DNA of 64,000 nt, from assembly GCA_963816065.1 (NCBI GenBank), contig CAWFJG010000028.1, forward strand, positions 72,796 through 136,795. The letters are read 5' to 3'. Numbering within the stretch: position 1 is the first letter of the stretch; every line of letters begins with the position of its first letter. Shown here piece by piece: positions 26,520-35,798 of this stretch. Below the pieces are notes generated by a model that worked only from the letters and a program-made list of their open reading frames with translations, had not been told where the DNA came from and searched no databases. This DNA is from Roseiarcus sp963816065 (lineage in GTDB: Bacteria > Pseudomonadota > Alphaproteobacteria > Rhizobiales > Beijerinckiaceae). The position numbers were made by a program, and so were the translations under genes.

Positions 26520-28697
26520 ATGTCTTCCGCTTCCGCTTCCGCCGCCTTCGCGAGCCTCGAGACCGCGGAAACCCTCTCCCCGGACGAGATCGATCGGCGC
26601 GCCCGAGCTTTGCGCGACCGGCTCAGCCTCGATGAAAAGATCAGCCTGATGCATGGCCTCTTGCCGGTCTGGCGCGGACTTGCCGAGATGACCGCCCCGA
26701 ACGGCTACAGCAGCCGGGTGTGGCCAGCCGGCGAGATCGCGCGGCTCGGGGTCCCCGGCATTCGCTTTTCCGACGGGCCCCGGGGAATCATTCTGGACGG
26801 AGCGACCACATTCCCGGTGTCGATGGCTCGCGGCGCGACCTTGGACCCCGAGCTCGAGGAGCGCGTCGGCGACGCCATCGGCCAGGAATTGCGGGCGCTC
26901 GGCGGCAATTACTTTGGCGGCGTCTGCATCAACCTGTTGCGCCATCCGGCTTGGGGCCGCGCCCAGGAGACCTATGGCGAGGACCCACAGCATCTCGGCG
27001 CCATGGGCGCGGCGCTGGCCCGCGGCGTGCAGCGCCACGTCATGGCCTGCGTCAAGCATTACGCCCTGAACTCGATGGAAAACGCGCGCTTCAAGGTCGA
27101 CGTGACCATCTCTCGGCGCGCGCTGCACGAGATCTACCTGCCGCACTTCCGGCGCGTGGTCGCGGAAGGGGTCGCCTCGGTGATGAGCGCCTACAACAGC
27201 GTCAACGGCGAGTGGGCTGGGCAGAACCGCGCGCTCCTGACCGACATTCTCAAGCAGGAATGGGGCTTCGACGGCTTCATGATGACCGATTTCATCTTCG
27301 GCATGCGCGACGCCAGAACCGCCGCGCTTGCGGGACAGGACATCGAGATGCCTTTCGCCCTGCTGTTCGAACGTGATCTCAAAGGCCTTGTCGAACGCGG
27401 AGAGGTTCCGGCGGAGCGGATCGACGATGCGGCCCTGCGCGTGCTTCGCCAGCAGGTGCGCTTCGGCCAGGGCCGCGAGCCTCGAGACTACACGCCCGAG
27501 GTGGTCGGCTGCGAGGCCCATCGCAAGCTCGCGCGCGAGACTGCCGAGAAAAGCATCGTGCTGCTCAAGAACGAGGGCGGCCTTCTGCCGCTCGAAGGGG
27601 TGCGGCGCCTCGCCGTGATCGGGCGCTTGGTCGACGTTCCCAATACCGGCGACGGCGGTTCGAGCAACACCCAGCCGGCCTACGTCGTCACGCCATTGCA
27701 AGGCCTGCGCGCCTCTTTGAGCGGCCATATCGATATCGACTATGACGACGGCGCCGATCCGGCACGCGCCGCCGCCGTCGCGGCGCGTGCGGATGTGGCG
27801 CTGGTCGTCGTCGGCTACACCCACGCCGACGAGGGCGAATACATTCCCCCAGACATGTTCGCCGCTTTCGTCCCGACCTTTCCTCCGCCTGGGCCTGAGG
27901 ACATGGCCTTTGCGCAGAGGATGCAGGCGGGCGACCTGGACCCCGGCCTCGCGCTCGGCGGCGACCGCGAACGGCTGAGCCTGCATCCGCGTGACGAGGC
28001 GCTGATTGCCGCGGTGGCGGCGGCGAACCCGCGGACGGTCGTCGCCGTGATGGCCGGCAGCGCCGTAATCATGGAGGCTTGGCGCGAGCGCGCGGCCGCG
28101 ATCCTGATGCTGTGGTACCCGGGCATGGAAGGCGGCCACGCGCTGGCCGATGTGCTGATCGGCCGTGTCAACCCGAGCGGCCGGCTGCCCTGTGTCTTTC
28201 CCGCCCGCGCAGAGGATCTGCCGACGTTCGACCGGGACGCGACGGCGATCACCTACGATTTGTGGCACGGCTACCGCAAAATGGAGCGCGACGGCGCTGC
28301 GCCCGCCTTCCCCTTCGGCTTTGGCCTGTCCTACGCGCGCTTCGAGTACGCGAACCTGCGGCTGACGAAAACCGAGCTTGCCGCTTCCGACGTGCTCGGG
28401 GCGACCGTCGAGGTGACGAACGTCAGCGATCGCCCCGGCGAGGAGGTCGTTCAGCTCTACGTCGGGGCGATCGGCTCGAAGGTGGAGCGGGCGCCGAAGG
28501 AATTGAAGGCCTTCGCGCGGGTGGCGCTCGCGCCCGGAGAGACCCGGGCCGTGCGTCTTGCCGTGCCCGTCGCCGATCTCGCCTATTACGACGAGGGCGC
28601 GGCGGACTGGGCGATCGAGCCGATCGCCTATGACGTGTTCGTCGGCCGCCATTCTTTGGATCCAGGCGCTTTGCGCGCGGCGTTCACGGTCGCCTGA
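26520..28697 (+). CDS. Glycoside hydrolase family 3 beta-glucosidase
   Basis: 725 residues, no signal peptide, so cytoplasmic. The N-terminal TIM-barrel domain carries FSDGPRGI, the KHY motif ACVKHYALNS, and the nucleophile Asp in GFMMTDFIFG. The alpha/beta sandwich domain (from about residue 335, KSIVLLKNEGGLLPL) is followed by a fibronectin-III-like C-terminal domain (EVTNVSDRPGEEVVQLYVG). It hydrolyses beta-linked glucosides or related sugars. It stands alone; no transporter or regulator of carbohydrate use adjoins it. Confidence 0.92.
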   Translation: MSSASASAAFASLETAETLSPDEIDRRARALRDRLSLDEKISLMHGLLPVWRGLAEMTAPNGYSSRVWPAGEIARLGVPGIRFSDGPRGIILDGATTFPVSMARGATLDPELEERVGDAIGQELRALGGNYFGGVCINLLRHPAWGRAQETYGEDPQHLGAMGAALARGVQRHVMACVKHYALNSMENARFKVDVTISRRALHEIYLPHFRRVVAEGVASVMSAYNSVNGEWAGQNRALLTDILKQEWGFDGFMMTDFIFGMRDARTAALAGQDIEMPFALLFERDLKGLVERGEVPAERIDDAALRVLRQQVRFGQGREPRDYTPEVVGCEAHRKLARETAEKSIVLLKNEGGLLPLEGVRRLAVIGRLVDVPNTGDGGSSNTQPAYVVTPLQGLRASLSGHIDIDYDDGADPARAAAVAARADVALVVVGYTHADEGEYIPPDMFAAFVPTFPPPGPEDMAFAQRMQAGDLDPGLALGGDRERLSLHPRDEALIAAVAAANPRTVVAVMAGSAVIMEAWRERAAAILMLWYPGMEGGHALADVLIGRVNPSGRLPCVFPARAEDLPTFDRDATAITYDLWHGYRKMERDGAAPAFPFGFGLSYARFEYANLRLTKTELAASDVLGATVEVTNVSDRPGEEVVQLYVGAIGSKVERAPKELKAFARVALAPGETRAVRLAVPVADLAYYDEGAADWAIEPIAYDVFVGRHSLDPGALRAAFTVA

Positions 28698-28955
28698 TCA
28701 CTGAGGGCGGGCGACCGCGACGCGCCAGGGCGAAGCACCAAAGCGACTGAATCGCTTCAATCAGCCCGCGACCGTCATATGAGAGGAGCGGAGCGACGAA
28801 GAAACCCATGCCGCCGCCGCGCCCGCGGCACGGATTGCTTCGCCTTCGGCCAACAATGACGACTGGGGGAAATTGGCGGACTTGTTTTTGCCGAGTATCC
28901 CAACCTCGCGGGCCCTCATGACGCGCCGCGGGCGCCGCGGGCCCTGTCGGTCCGG

Positions 28956-29198
28956 CTACGTCAATCGCCGCACATTCGGGACCGCCGCCATCGACGGCGC
29001 GTCGCGCATGTCGATCTGCACTTTCGCGCCCGGCGCTTCGAAGCGATAGCGCGCCCCGCTCATCGGCCCCGTCACCGTCATCGCCGTCGCTCCGGTGTAT
29101 TCGAACAGCGCCGCCCTCGGTCTTGGCGGCGGGCGCTTCGTACTGACCGCCGTCCCACTGGTGTTGATCGTTCCGCGCGATTGGCCGCAGCACGCCAT
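28956..29198 (-). CDS. Conserved small protein of unknown function
   Basis: 80 residues: a short CC-containing N-terminus (MACCGQSRG), then a probable beta-rich domain (FEYTGATAMTVTGPMSGARYRFEAPG) ending with a RDAPSMAAVPNVRRL signature. Small proteins with that ending occur next to DUF1360 genes in several proteobacteria; no function is known to me. It lies 10 bp behind the DUF1360 gene, so the two share a transcript. Confidence 0.65.
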   Translation of the reverse strand: MACCGQSRGTINTSGTAVSTKRPPPRPRAALFEYTGATAMTVTGPMSGARYRFEAPGAKVQIDMRDAPSMAAVPNVRRLT

Positions 29199-29208
29199 GG
29201 TCGAACTC

Positions 29209-29529
29209 CTATTCGTCTTCGATGAACTGAGCCCGCGGGACGGCGTCGTCGCGCGCCGCCGTCGCCCGCTCCAGCAAGATCGCCGCCCCTGAAAGGCCCA
29301 TCCAGACCAGCGCCAAATCGATCAGGTCCCGATGAAGGACCCACGCCACCGGCAGGGCGATCCAGACGCTGAGGCAGTAGAAGCAGTCGAGCAGAGAGCC
29401 AAAGACCCCCTCCCCCGCCGCTCGCCGAATCCGTAAGCTCATGTCCCAGGGTCCATCCTCGGCCGTCAGCAGGTGGGTGAGACGCCACACGGCCAGGGCT
29501 GCGATCAGAAAGCGCGTGAAATCGGCCAT
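29209..29529 (-). CDS. DUF1360 family membrane protein
   Basis: 106 residues with two or three hydrophobic segments. The pattern ALAVWRLTHLLTAEDGPWDMSLRIR plus LLDCFYCLSVWIALPVAW, with its FYCLSVW motif, is that of DUF1360 (Bacillus YjcA-like). Role unknown. It lies between the large two-repeat protein (62 bp upstream) and the small RDAPS protein, all on the minus strand. Confidence 0.78.
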   Translation of the reverse strand: MADFTRFLIAALAVWRLTHLLTAEDGPWDMSLRIRRAAGEGVFGSLLDCFYCLSVWIALPVAWVLHRDLIDLALVWMGLSGAAILLERATAARDDAVPRAQFIEDE

Positions 29530-29591
29530 ATTCGGAGGTTACCGCAAATTTCAGGGTGGCGGCATGTACGCCGCCGCCCCGGAGCTCGACG

Positions 29592-31839
29592 TCAGCTCTT
29601 CGCCACCAGGCAGAAGCCGACGAACTTGCTGTTGTTCTCCCAGGAGCCGTCGCAACTGACGATCGTCCGGTCGTTGGTGAACAGCTGGATCGTGTAGCCG
29701 CACGGCGGCAGGCCCTTGGTGTCGTAAGTCCATTCTCCGGACTTGGAGGTGACCGTGACGGGAATGGCCGGATAGGACTCGCCGTTGACTGCGGCGCCGT
29801 CGACCGCGAAACCAGAGGCGGGCGACGGGGTCGGTTCGGCCTGCAGGCTGAACCCGCCGATATGCGCGTCGCTGACCGAATATGTGCCGCAGATCACGTC
29901 GCCGATCGTAAAGGTCTGGCAGTTGACGGCAGAGACGCACGGGCCGACGCCGCCGGGCTTATAGCCGGTGATTTGCAGGTCGGCGACCGGAGGCGTCTGA
30001 TCGAGGTCGATCACCACGCTCTGTCGAGTGGAGCCGTCGGACGTGCAGATGAATGTCCCGGCCGGGTAGCTTGTCGTCTTGGCCGCGTTCCAGGCGGTCA
30101 CCGAGATCAGATAGGTCCCTTCGCCGACCGAGTTCCACACCGTCAGCGGACCCTGGCCGCCGCCGACGCCCTCGAGCGAAACGGAGTTCCATCCCGCTGG
30201 GCTCGGGGTCATCTGCTGCCAGGTGTAGAACCCGCCGACCGCAAACTGGGTGTGCGACGACGCGGTGGGGAAGCCGCCGCCGACCTGCTTGAGGATGCTG
30301 ATCGGGAATGGATCCGTCAGGATTTGCGGGCTTCCGATCAGGGTGTGGGTCGTCGTGTTGATCTGCTGAACCGTGACCTGATAGACCGGCAGGCCGGCCG
30401 GCGGATCGACAAATAGCGGCTGCCCGGGCATGACCCCGTAGATCGCGATCGATGCGCCGAAAGGCCGGTCGCCCGCGTGGGGATTGGCCCAGCCCGACGT
30501 TTGGTCGATATGGCAGGGGTCCACCCCGCAGATGCTGGTGAAATAGGGCGTGAAATTGCCGGTCGGATGAGAACTCGCCCGGATTGACCAGAACGGTCGT
30601 CTCGAGGCGGTTGCCCCACACCGGCACAAAGTTCGGATTGCCGGGCGGCGGCGCGACATCCCAAGACAAAATGGCTCGTACACTGGCGGTGACCGGTCCG
30701 TCCTGACAGGGCTTGCGATGGGCGTTGAGGTCGACCGGCAGGTAGACCGCATAGCTCAGGCCTTCCTTCGGAATCGCGGCAATGTCATGGACATTCGTCG
30801 AAGCCGTGCCGGCGTATTCGAAGCCCCCGCCCCAATTGATCCAGAACGCCACGTATTCGCGGCTGCCGCCAAAGCATGGGCCGCCGAGATAGCCGGTTGG
30901 AAGCTTGATCTGCAGCGTTCCGACCAGGGCGTCCGGGCCTCCATCCCCTTCCTCCAGCCCGATGCACTCGAGCTGTTCGAAGTCGGTGTTCCCGTTTGTC
31001 GCAGCGAGCGCAGCGATGGCGGCGCTGATGTCGACATTGAGGCTGGTGAGATATTGACTCGAAATCGCGAGATTAGCCGAATTCTTCAGCGCCGAGTGGA
31101 TCTGCTTGCTCAGTGACCTGTGAGTCGGGACCTTGGCGTTAGCGTAGAGCGTCAAGATCTCGGCCGCGCTGAGCGCCTTGGGCGCGCCGAGCTTGATGGC
31201 TGCGTCAGGAGCGATGATCGCGGCGACTTCAGCGGGAAGCTTGACCTTCGCTTCGTCGAGCAGAATCGGCAGCGGAATGTCGATGAAAAATCCCGGGATC
31301 TGTATTCGGCTTTCGACGACATTTCCCCAGACGGGGATCGCGTTCGGCCCGGAGGTCGGCGCGTTCCAAGACAGAATCGCGCGGACCAGCGGCAGGTTCG
31401 CCACGAAACAGAGCTCCTTTTTCGGCTGGATCGGCAGGCGCACCGCATATTCGAGCGGATGCGGGCCGGTGACGTCGTAGACCGAAAAATGAACGGTTCC
31501 CTGCGGCAGCCAGGTGGCGCCGTTGTCGTAGGAAAGAAAGAAACTGACATATTCCTGCGAGCCGCTGGTGCAGATGTCGCCGTCGTATCCGCCCGATTGC
31601 TTGATCCAGACCACGCCTTCGAGCTGGCTGAGCTCCGGGTTGAAGCCGACGCACTTCAGTTCCTCGTAGGTCGTATTCGATTTGATCGGCTGGACAGGCT
31701 TGAAAGGACTGTTGCTAAGATTGCCGAAGTAATTGGGGTTGATCAGCAACTTGTGTAGGAATTTTGCGCGCTCGTCCGGCACCGTCGCTTGTGTTGCAGC
31801 CTGTGCGGAAGATTGAGCGGATTGTGTCATATTGGTCAT
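29592..31839 (-). CDS. Large two-repeat protein of unknown function, one frameshift
   Basis: About 748 residues once a frame change near 30572 is bridged (before: VPVWGNRLETTVLVNPGEFSS; after: PTGNFTPYFTSICGVD). Start ATG 31839 has GAGGGAAACGGA ahead. Two homologous units, residues about 47-175 and 280-415, share the order Y/FE-E/Q-L-x-C-V/I-G, IK..GY.G..C..GS.EYV.F, YAV.LP, C, RAILSW, P.WGN.xE. The C-terminal half is rich in Thr/Ser/Gly with an HIDQTSGWANPHAG segment and paired cysteines. There is no N-terminal signal peptide; the cysteine pairs nevertheless suggest an extracytoplasmic or particle location. I do not recognise a named family. Confidence 0.7.
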
Positions 31840-32282
31840 TTCCGTTTCCCTCAAATCGTATTGATGACAACTGCCAGTGAGCTCCGGCGCCTGCGGACCG
31901 ATCCCGCGTGCGGTCGTTGCTCTTCAGCAATGGTTTCACGCTGACATACGTTAACTCTGTCCGGTCCCGGCGAAGAGATGGCGCCCAGTTTAAGTAAAAA
32001 TACTTGAATTGGATCGCAGAATTGCGCGACGAACACGATGAAGGTCGCCGAGACACACTGAGAATCAGGCGGGCGCCATATCTTTGTCTAGCAGACGCTC
32101 ATTTGGACGCAGTGATCCTGATCACAGTTTCGTGATCGGAAACGGCGCCCTGAATTCTCCACGTCGATGAGACAGCGTTCGGCGCCCAAATCCCGTACGC
32201 CTTGAAGGGCGGGGTAACGAACGCCAGATTTGATGCGAACAGCAGCCGACATCGTCAATGCGACACGAGAAGGAGTTCTGTA
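31840..32282. other. Divergent intergenic region with an inverted repeat
   Basis: 443 bp between the two-repeat protein and msrA. GTGATC-CT-GATCAC at 32112-32125 is a perfect dyad, with a further GTGATC half site at 32132-32137, which could bind a regulator of msrA. An AT-rich patch at 31990-32015 (AAGTAAAAATACTTGAATT) could carry the promoter of the minus-strand block. No gene seen. Confidence 0.45.
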
Positions 32283-32798
32283 ATGGCCGATTTCCCCTCA
32301 CGCGCGGTGCTGGCTGGAGGCTGCTTCTGGGGCATGCAGGACCTGATCCGGCGCATGCCGGGCGTGCTCTCGACCCGCGTCGGCTACACCGGCGGCGACG
32401 TGCCGAACGCAACCTACCGCAACCACGGCGATCACGCCGAGGCGATCGAGATCCTGTTCGACCCGGGGAAGCTGAGCTACCGGGAGCTGCTGGAGTTCTT
32501 CTTCCAGATCCACGATCCGTCGACCCGCAACCGCCAGGGCAACGACATCGGCCGCAGCTACCGTTCGGCGATCTTCACGACCGATGACGAGCAGAAGCGC
32601 GTCGCGCTCGACACCATCGCCGACGTCGACGCCTCCCGCCTGTGGCCGGGAAAGGCGGTGACGGAGGTCGCGCCCGCGGGGCCGTTCTGGCAGGCCGAGC
32701 CGGAGCACCAGGACTACCTAGAGCGCTATCCGAACGGCTACACCTGCCACTTCCCGCGGCCGGGCTGGGTGCTGCCGAAGCGCGCCGCCGCGGAATAG
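32283..32798 (+). CDS. msrA: Peptide methionine sulfoxide reductase MsrA
   Basis: 171 residues from ATG 32283 (AAGGAG 8 bases ahead). The catalytic GGCFWGM motif lies near residue 14, followed by VGYTGGDVPNATYRNHGDHAEAIEI and FFQIHDPST. It reduces the S-epimer of methionine sulfoxide. There is no C-terminal resolving-cysteine motif as in EcMsrA, but a Cys in NGYTCHFPRPGW is present. It is the only oxidative-damage repair gene in this area and seems monocistronic. Confidence 0.93.
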   Translation: MADFPSRAVLAGGCFWGMQDLIRRMPGVLSTRVGYTGGDVPNATYRNHGDHAEAIEILFDPGKLSYRELLEFFFQIHDPSTRNRQGNDIGRSYRSAIFTTDDEQKRVALDTIADVDASRLWPGKAVTEVAPAGPFWQAEPEHQDYLERYPNGYTCHFPRPGWVLPKRAAAE

Positions 32799-33267
32799 GC
32801 GGCGCCAGCCCGCGACCGGGGGACCGGCAGCCGACCGGGAACCGCCTGACATTTGTCGCGGTCTTTCTGTCCTCCGACCCATCCGACGCCGAGGAACGTC
32901 TCGACGGAAGCTGCGGCTTGCGGCCGTGCGAGGCGGGCGCGTCGCCGGGCGCGGTCGATGACCCCGCCTCGACCGGTCAGGACCCGGCCCTGCGGCGTTC
33001 CGTTGCAAGGCGCCTTCCTTGCGGGCTCGCACACGCACAGAGTCTTGATATCATTGATATTCTGTGTTCTACATACTAAATGTAACTGTATAATACGCGA
33101 AAACCGGACAGTTTTGTCCACCTAAGCGCTTGAAATCGCCCGCGCGGCGCCAAGGGCGCCGATCCGTCGGAGCCTGTCTTTGAACTGGCGGCGACCTCTG
33201 GATTCTGGCAAGGAGCCTTCGGTTGTGGCGGGGCCCGATCGAGGTCAAGGCGAAAGGGGACGCGAGA
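32799..33267 (+). promoter_or_regulatory. Gap with an AT-rich promoter region for rfbCDBA
   Basis: The first 200 bp are GC-rich and empty. At 33040-33120 the base composition drops sharply: TTGATAT occurs twice (33045-33051 and 33054-33060), TATAAT at about 33089 resembles a -10 box, and GGACA-GTTT-TGTCC forms a small dyad just after. This is the only plausible promoter in front of rfbC, about 180 bp upstream of the start. No reading frame here looks coding. Confidence 0.5.
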
Positions 33268-33822
33268 GTGCAAGTTGAAGAGACCGCGATCGCGGTGGTG
33301 AAGATCGTGACGCCCAAGAAACACGGCGACGCGCGTGGGTTCTTCTCAGAGGTCTACAACAGGTCCGCCTGGGAAAGCGCAGGGTTGCGCTTCGAGTTCG
33401 TGCAGGACAACCACTCGTTTTCGGCTGCGGCCGGGACCCTCCGCGGGCTGCACTTTCAAACGGCGCCCTTCGCCCAGGACAAATTGCTGCGCGTCGCCCG
33501 CGGCCGTATCCTCGACGTCGCCGTCGACATCCGCAGGTCATCACCGACCTTCGGCCGGCATGTCGCGGTTGAACTGTCCGCGGAGAACTGGCGCCAACTC
33601 CTCGTGCCGATCGGCTTCGCCCACGGCTTCGTCACGCTCGAGCCGGACACCGAGGTTCTGTACAAGGCGACCGCCCTCTATTCGGCGGCCAACGATCGTG
33701 GCGTCGCCTGGGACGATCCGGACCTCGGGATTCCCTGGCCGCTTCCGGCCACTGGCGCGGTGCTGTCCGACAAGGACAAGCGCTGGCCTCGCCTCAAGGA
33801 CGCTGGGGAGCTGTTTCCGTGA
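33268..33822 (+). CDS. rfbC: dTDP-4-dehydrorhamnose 3,5-epimerase
   Basis: 184 residues from GTG 33268 (M/VQVEETAIAVVKIVTPKKHGDARGFF), the normal RmlC start; an upstream in-frame extension has no family similarity. FVQDNHSFSAAAGTLRGLHFQ holds the active-site His, and GFAHGFVTLEPDTEVLYKAT the C-terminal part of the cupin. It epimerises C3 and C5 of dTDP-4-keto-6-deoxyglucose in L-rhamnose synthesis. The stop overlaps the ATG of rfbD. Confidence 0.94.
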   Translation: MQVEETAIAVVKIVTPKKHGDARGFFSEVYNRSAWESAGLRFEFVQDNHSFSAAAGTLRGLHFQTAPFAQDKLLRVARGRILDVAVDIRRSSPTFGRHVAVELSAENWRQLLVPIGFAHGFVTLEPDTEVLYKATALYSAANDRGVAWDDPDLGIPWPLPATGAVLSDKDKRWPRLKDAGELFP

Positions 33823-34697
33823 TGCGCATCGCCATCATGGGCTTTCGGGGCCAGGTCGCGACGTCCCTCCTCGAGCGCGCGGGAGACGACGTCGCGATCG
33901 TAGCGCTGGCTCGGCCGGAGGTCATGCTTGAAGACCGGGCGGCGGTGCTCCACGGGGTCACCAGGGTTAGGCCCGACGTCGTCATCAACGCGGCCGCCTA
34001 TACTGCGGTCGACAAGGCCGAGTCGGAAGAATGGCTGGCCCTTCACGTTAACGGGAAAGGAGCTGGCCATGTCGCGGAAGCAGCGGCCAACATCGGCGCG
34101 GCGCTGCTGCATCTCTCGACCGACTACGTGTTCGATGGAAAGCTCGATCGGCCTTATCGCGAGGACGATTCGCCAAATCCAACGGGTGTTTATGGCCGCT
34201 CGAAGCTCGTTGGAGAAGCGCTCGCCGCAGAGCGCTGCCCGAACAGCGTCATCCTCCGCACCGCCTGGATTTACAGCCCGTTCGGCACGAATTTCGTCCG
34301 CACGATGTTGCGCCTCAACGAGACACGCGACGAGGTCGGCGTCGTCGCCGACCAGCACGGCAACCCGACTTCGGCGCTCGATATCGCGGACGCGCTGCTC
34401 ACGATCGCGCGGCGGGTCCGAGAGGACGATTCACCCGCTCTGCGCGGCGTCTTTCACATGACCGGCGGCGGCGAGGCCAGCTGGGCGGATCTTGCCGAGG
34501 CGGTGTTCGCCGAGGCGCATGCGCGCGGCCGGCGCCTGACCCGGGTGAAGCGCATCACGACCGCGGACTATCCCACGCCGGCGCGGCGCCCAGCCAATTC
34601 GCGCCTCGACAACGCGAAGCTGGCTCGCACATACGGCGTCGCCTTGCCGGAGTGGCGCGCGTCGTTGGCCGCCTGCTGCGCCCGGCTCATCGCCTAA
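33822..34697 (+). CDS. rfbD: dTDP-4-dehydrorhamnose reductase
   Basis: 291 residues from ATG 33822, overlapping the rfbC stop (ATGA). SDR fold with IMGFRGQVATSLL as a slightly altered GxxGxxG motif, NAAAYTAVDKAE, and the YxxxK pair in PTGVYGRSKLVGE. It reduces the 4-keto group with NAD(P)H to give dTDP-L-rhamnose, the last step. Confidence 0.94.
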   Translation: MRIAIMGFRGQVATSLLERAGDDVAIVALARPEVMLEDRAAVLHGVTRVRPDVVINAAAYTAVDKAESEEWLALHVNGKGAGHVAEAAANIGAALLHLSTDYVFDGKLDRPYREDDSPNPTGVYGRSKLVGEALAAERCPNSVILRTAWIYSPFGTNFVRTMLRLNETRDEVGVVADQHGNPTSALDIADALLTIARRVREDDSPALRGVFHMTGGGEASWADLAEAVFAEAHARGRRLTRVKRITTADYPTPARRPANSRLDNAKLARTYGVALPEWRASLAACCARLIA

Positions 34698-34712
34698 TTC
34701 GAAGAGGACGAC

Positions 34713-35798
34713 ATGCGGAACGTGCTTGTAACGGGTGGGGCCGGTTTCATCGGCTCGGCGGTTTGCCGCCATCTGGTCGCAGCGGGCGCCAACGTGCTGA
34801 ACGTCGACGCCCTGACCTACGCCGGCAATCTGGCCTCGCTGGCGGCCGTCGACAACGCGCCGAACTATCGTTTCGCCAGGATCGACATCTGCGATCGGCC
34901 CCGGGTCGCGGAAGCGCTCCAGACCTTTGCGCCCGATCACGTCATCCATCTCGCCGCCGAGAGCCACGTCGACCGCTCGATCACCGGCAGCGACGCGTTC
35001 ATCCGGACCAACATCCTCGGCACATTCTCGATGCTCGAAGCGTCGCGGGCCTATTGGCTCGGCCTTGCCGGTGAAAAACGCGACGGCTTCCGCTTCCTCC
35101 ATGTGTCGACCGACGAGGTCTACGGTTCGCTCGGCGAAGAGGGGCTGTTCGTCGAGACGACGCCCTACGATCCAAGCTCGCCCTATTCAGCCTCCAAGGC
35201 CGCATCCGATCATCTGGTCTCGGCCTGGGCGCACACCTACAAATTCCCGGCCCTGATCTCGAACTGCTCCAACAATTACGGGCCCTACCATTTCCCCGAG
35301 AAGCTGATCCCACTCGTCATCCTCAACGCCATGCACGGCAAGACGCTCCCGGTCTATGGGGCGGGGACCAACGTGCGCGACTGGCTATACGTCGAGGACC
35401 ACGCCCGCGCGCTTGACGTTATCGTCAGTCGCGGCCGGATCGGCGAGAAGTACAACGTCGGTGGCCGCAACGAGAGGCGCAACATCGATGTCGTGCGAAC
35501 CATCTGCGACATTCTCGATCGCCTACGCCCGCGAGACCGGTCCCACACGGAGTTGATTGCCTTCGTAACCGACCGGCCGGGGCATGACCTGCGTTATGCG
35601 ATCGACGCCTCCAAACTGGAACAGGAACTCGGCTGGAAGGCCGAGGAGACCTTCGAAACCGGCATCGAAAAGACGGTGCGCTGGTATCTCAACAACGAAT
35701 GGTGGTGGCGGCCGCTGCGCGAAAAGGTCTATGCCGGCGAGCGCCTCGGGACGCTTCCAGACGCTGTCACGGACACGACAATCGGAGGCGGGGCGTGA
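34713..35798 (+). CDS. rfbB: dTDP-glucose 4,6-dehydratase
   Basis: 361 residues. NAD-binding TGGAGFIGSAVCRHL at the N-terminus, HLAAESHVDRSI, the catalytic TDE in VSTDEVYGSL, YSASKAASDHLV with the Tyr/Lys pair, and NNYGPYHFPEKLIPL. It makes dTDP-4-keto-6-deoxy-glucose. It starts 15 bp behind rfbD and overlaps rfbA by 4 bases (GTGA). Confidence 0.95.
   Translation: MRNVLVTGGAGFIGSAVCRHLVAAGANVLNVDALTYAGNLASLAAVDNAPNYRFARIDICDRPRVAEALQTFAPDHVIHLAAESHVDRSITGSDAFIRTNILGTFSMLEASRAYWLGLAGEKRDGFRFLHVSTDEVYGSLGEEGLFVETTPYDPSSPYSASKAASDHLVSAWAHTYKFPALISNCSNNYGPYHFPEKLIPLVILNAMHGKTLPVYGAGTNVRDWLYVEDHARALDVIVSRGRIGEKYNVGGRNERRNIDVVRTICDILDRLRPRDRSHTELIAFVTDRPGHDLRYAIDASKLEQELGWKAEETFETGIEKTVRWYLNNEWWWRPLREKVYAGERLGTLPDAVTDTTIGGGA

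Noticed and set aside
26328..28652. A 774-codon minus-strand frame opposite the GH3 gene
   Set aside because: Antisense shadow; no motifs and no ribosome site.
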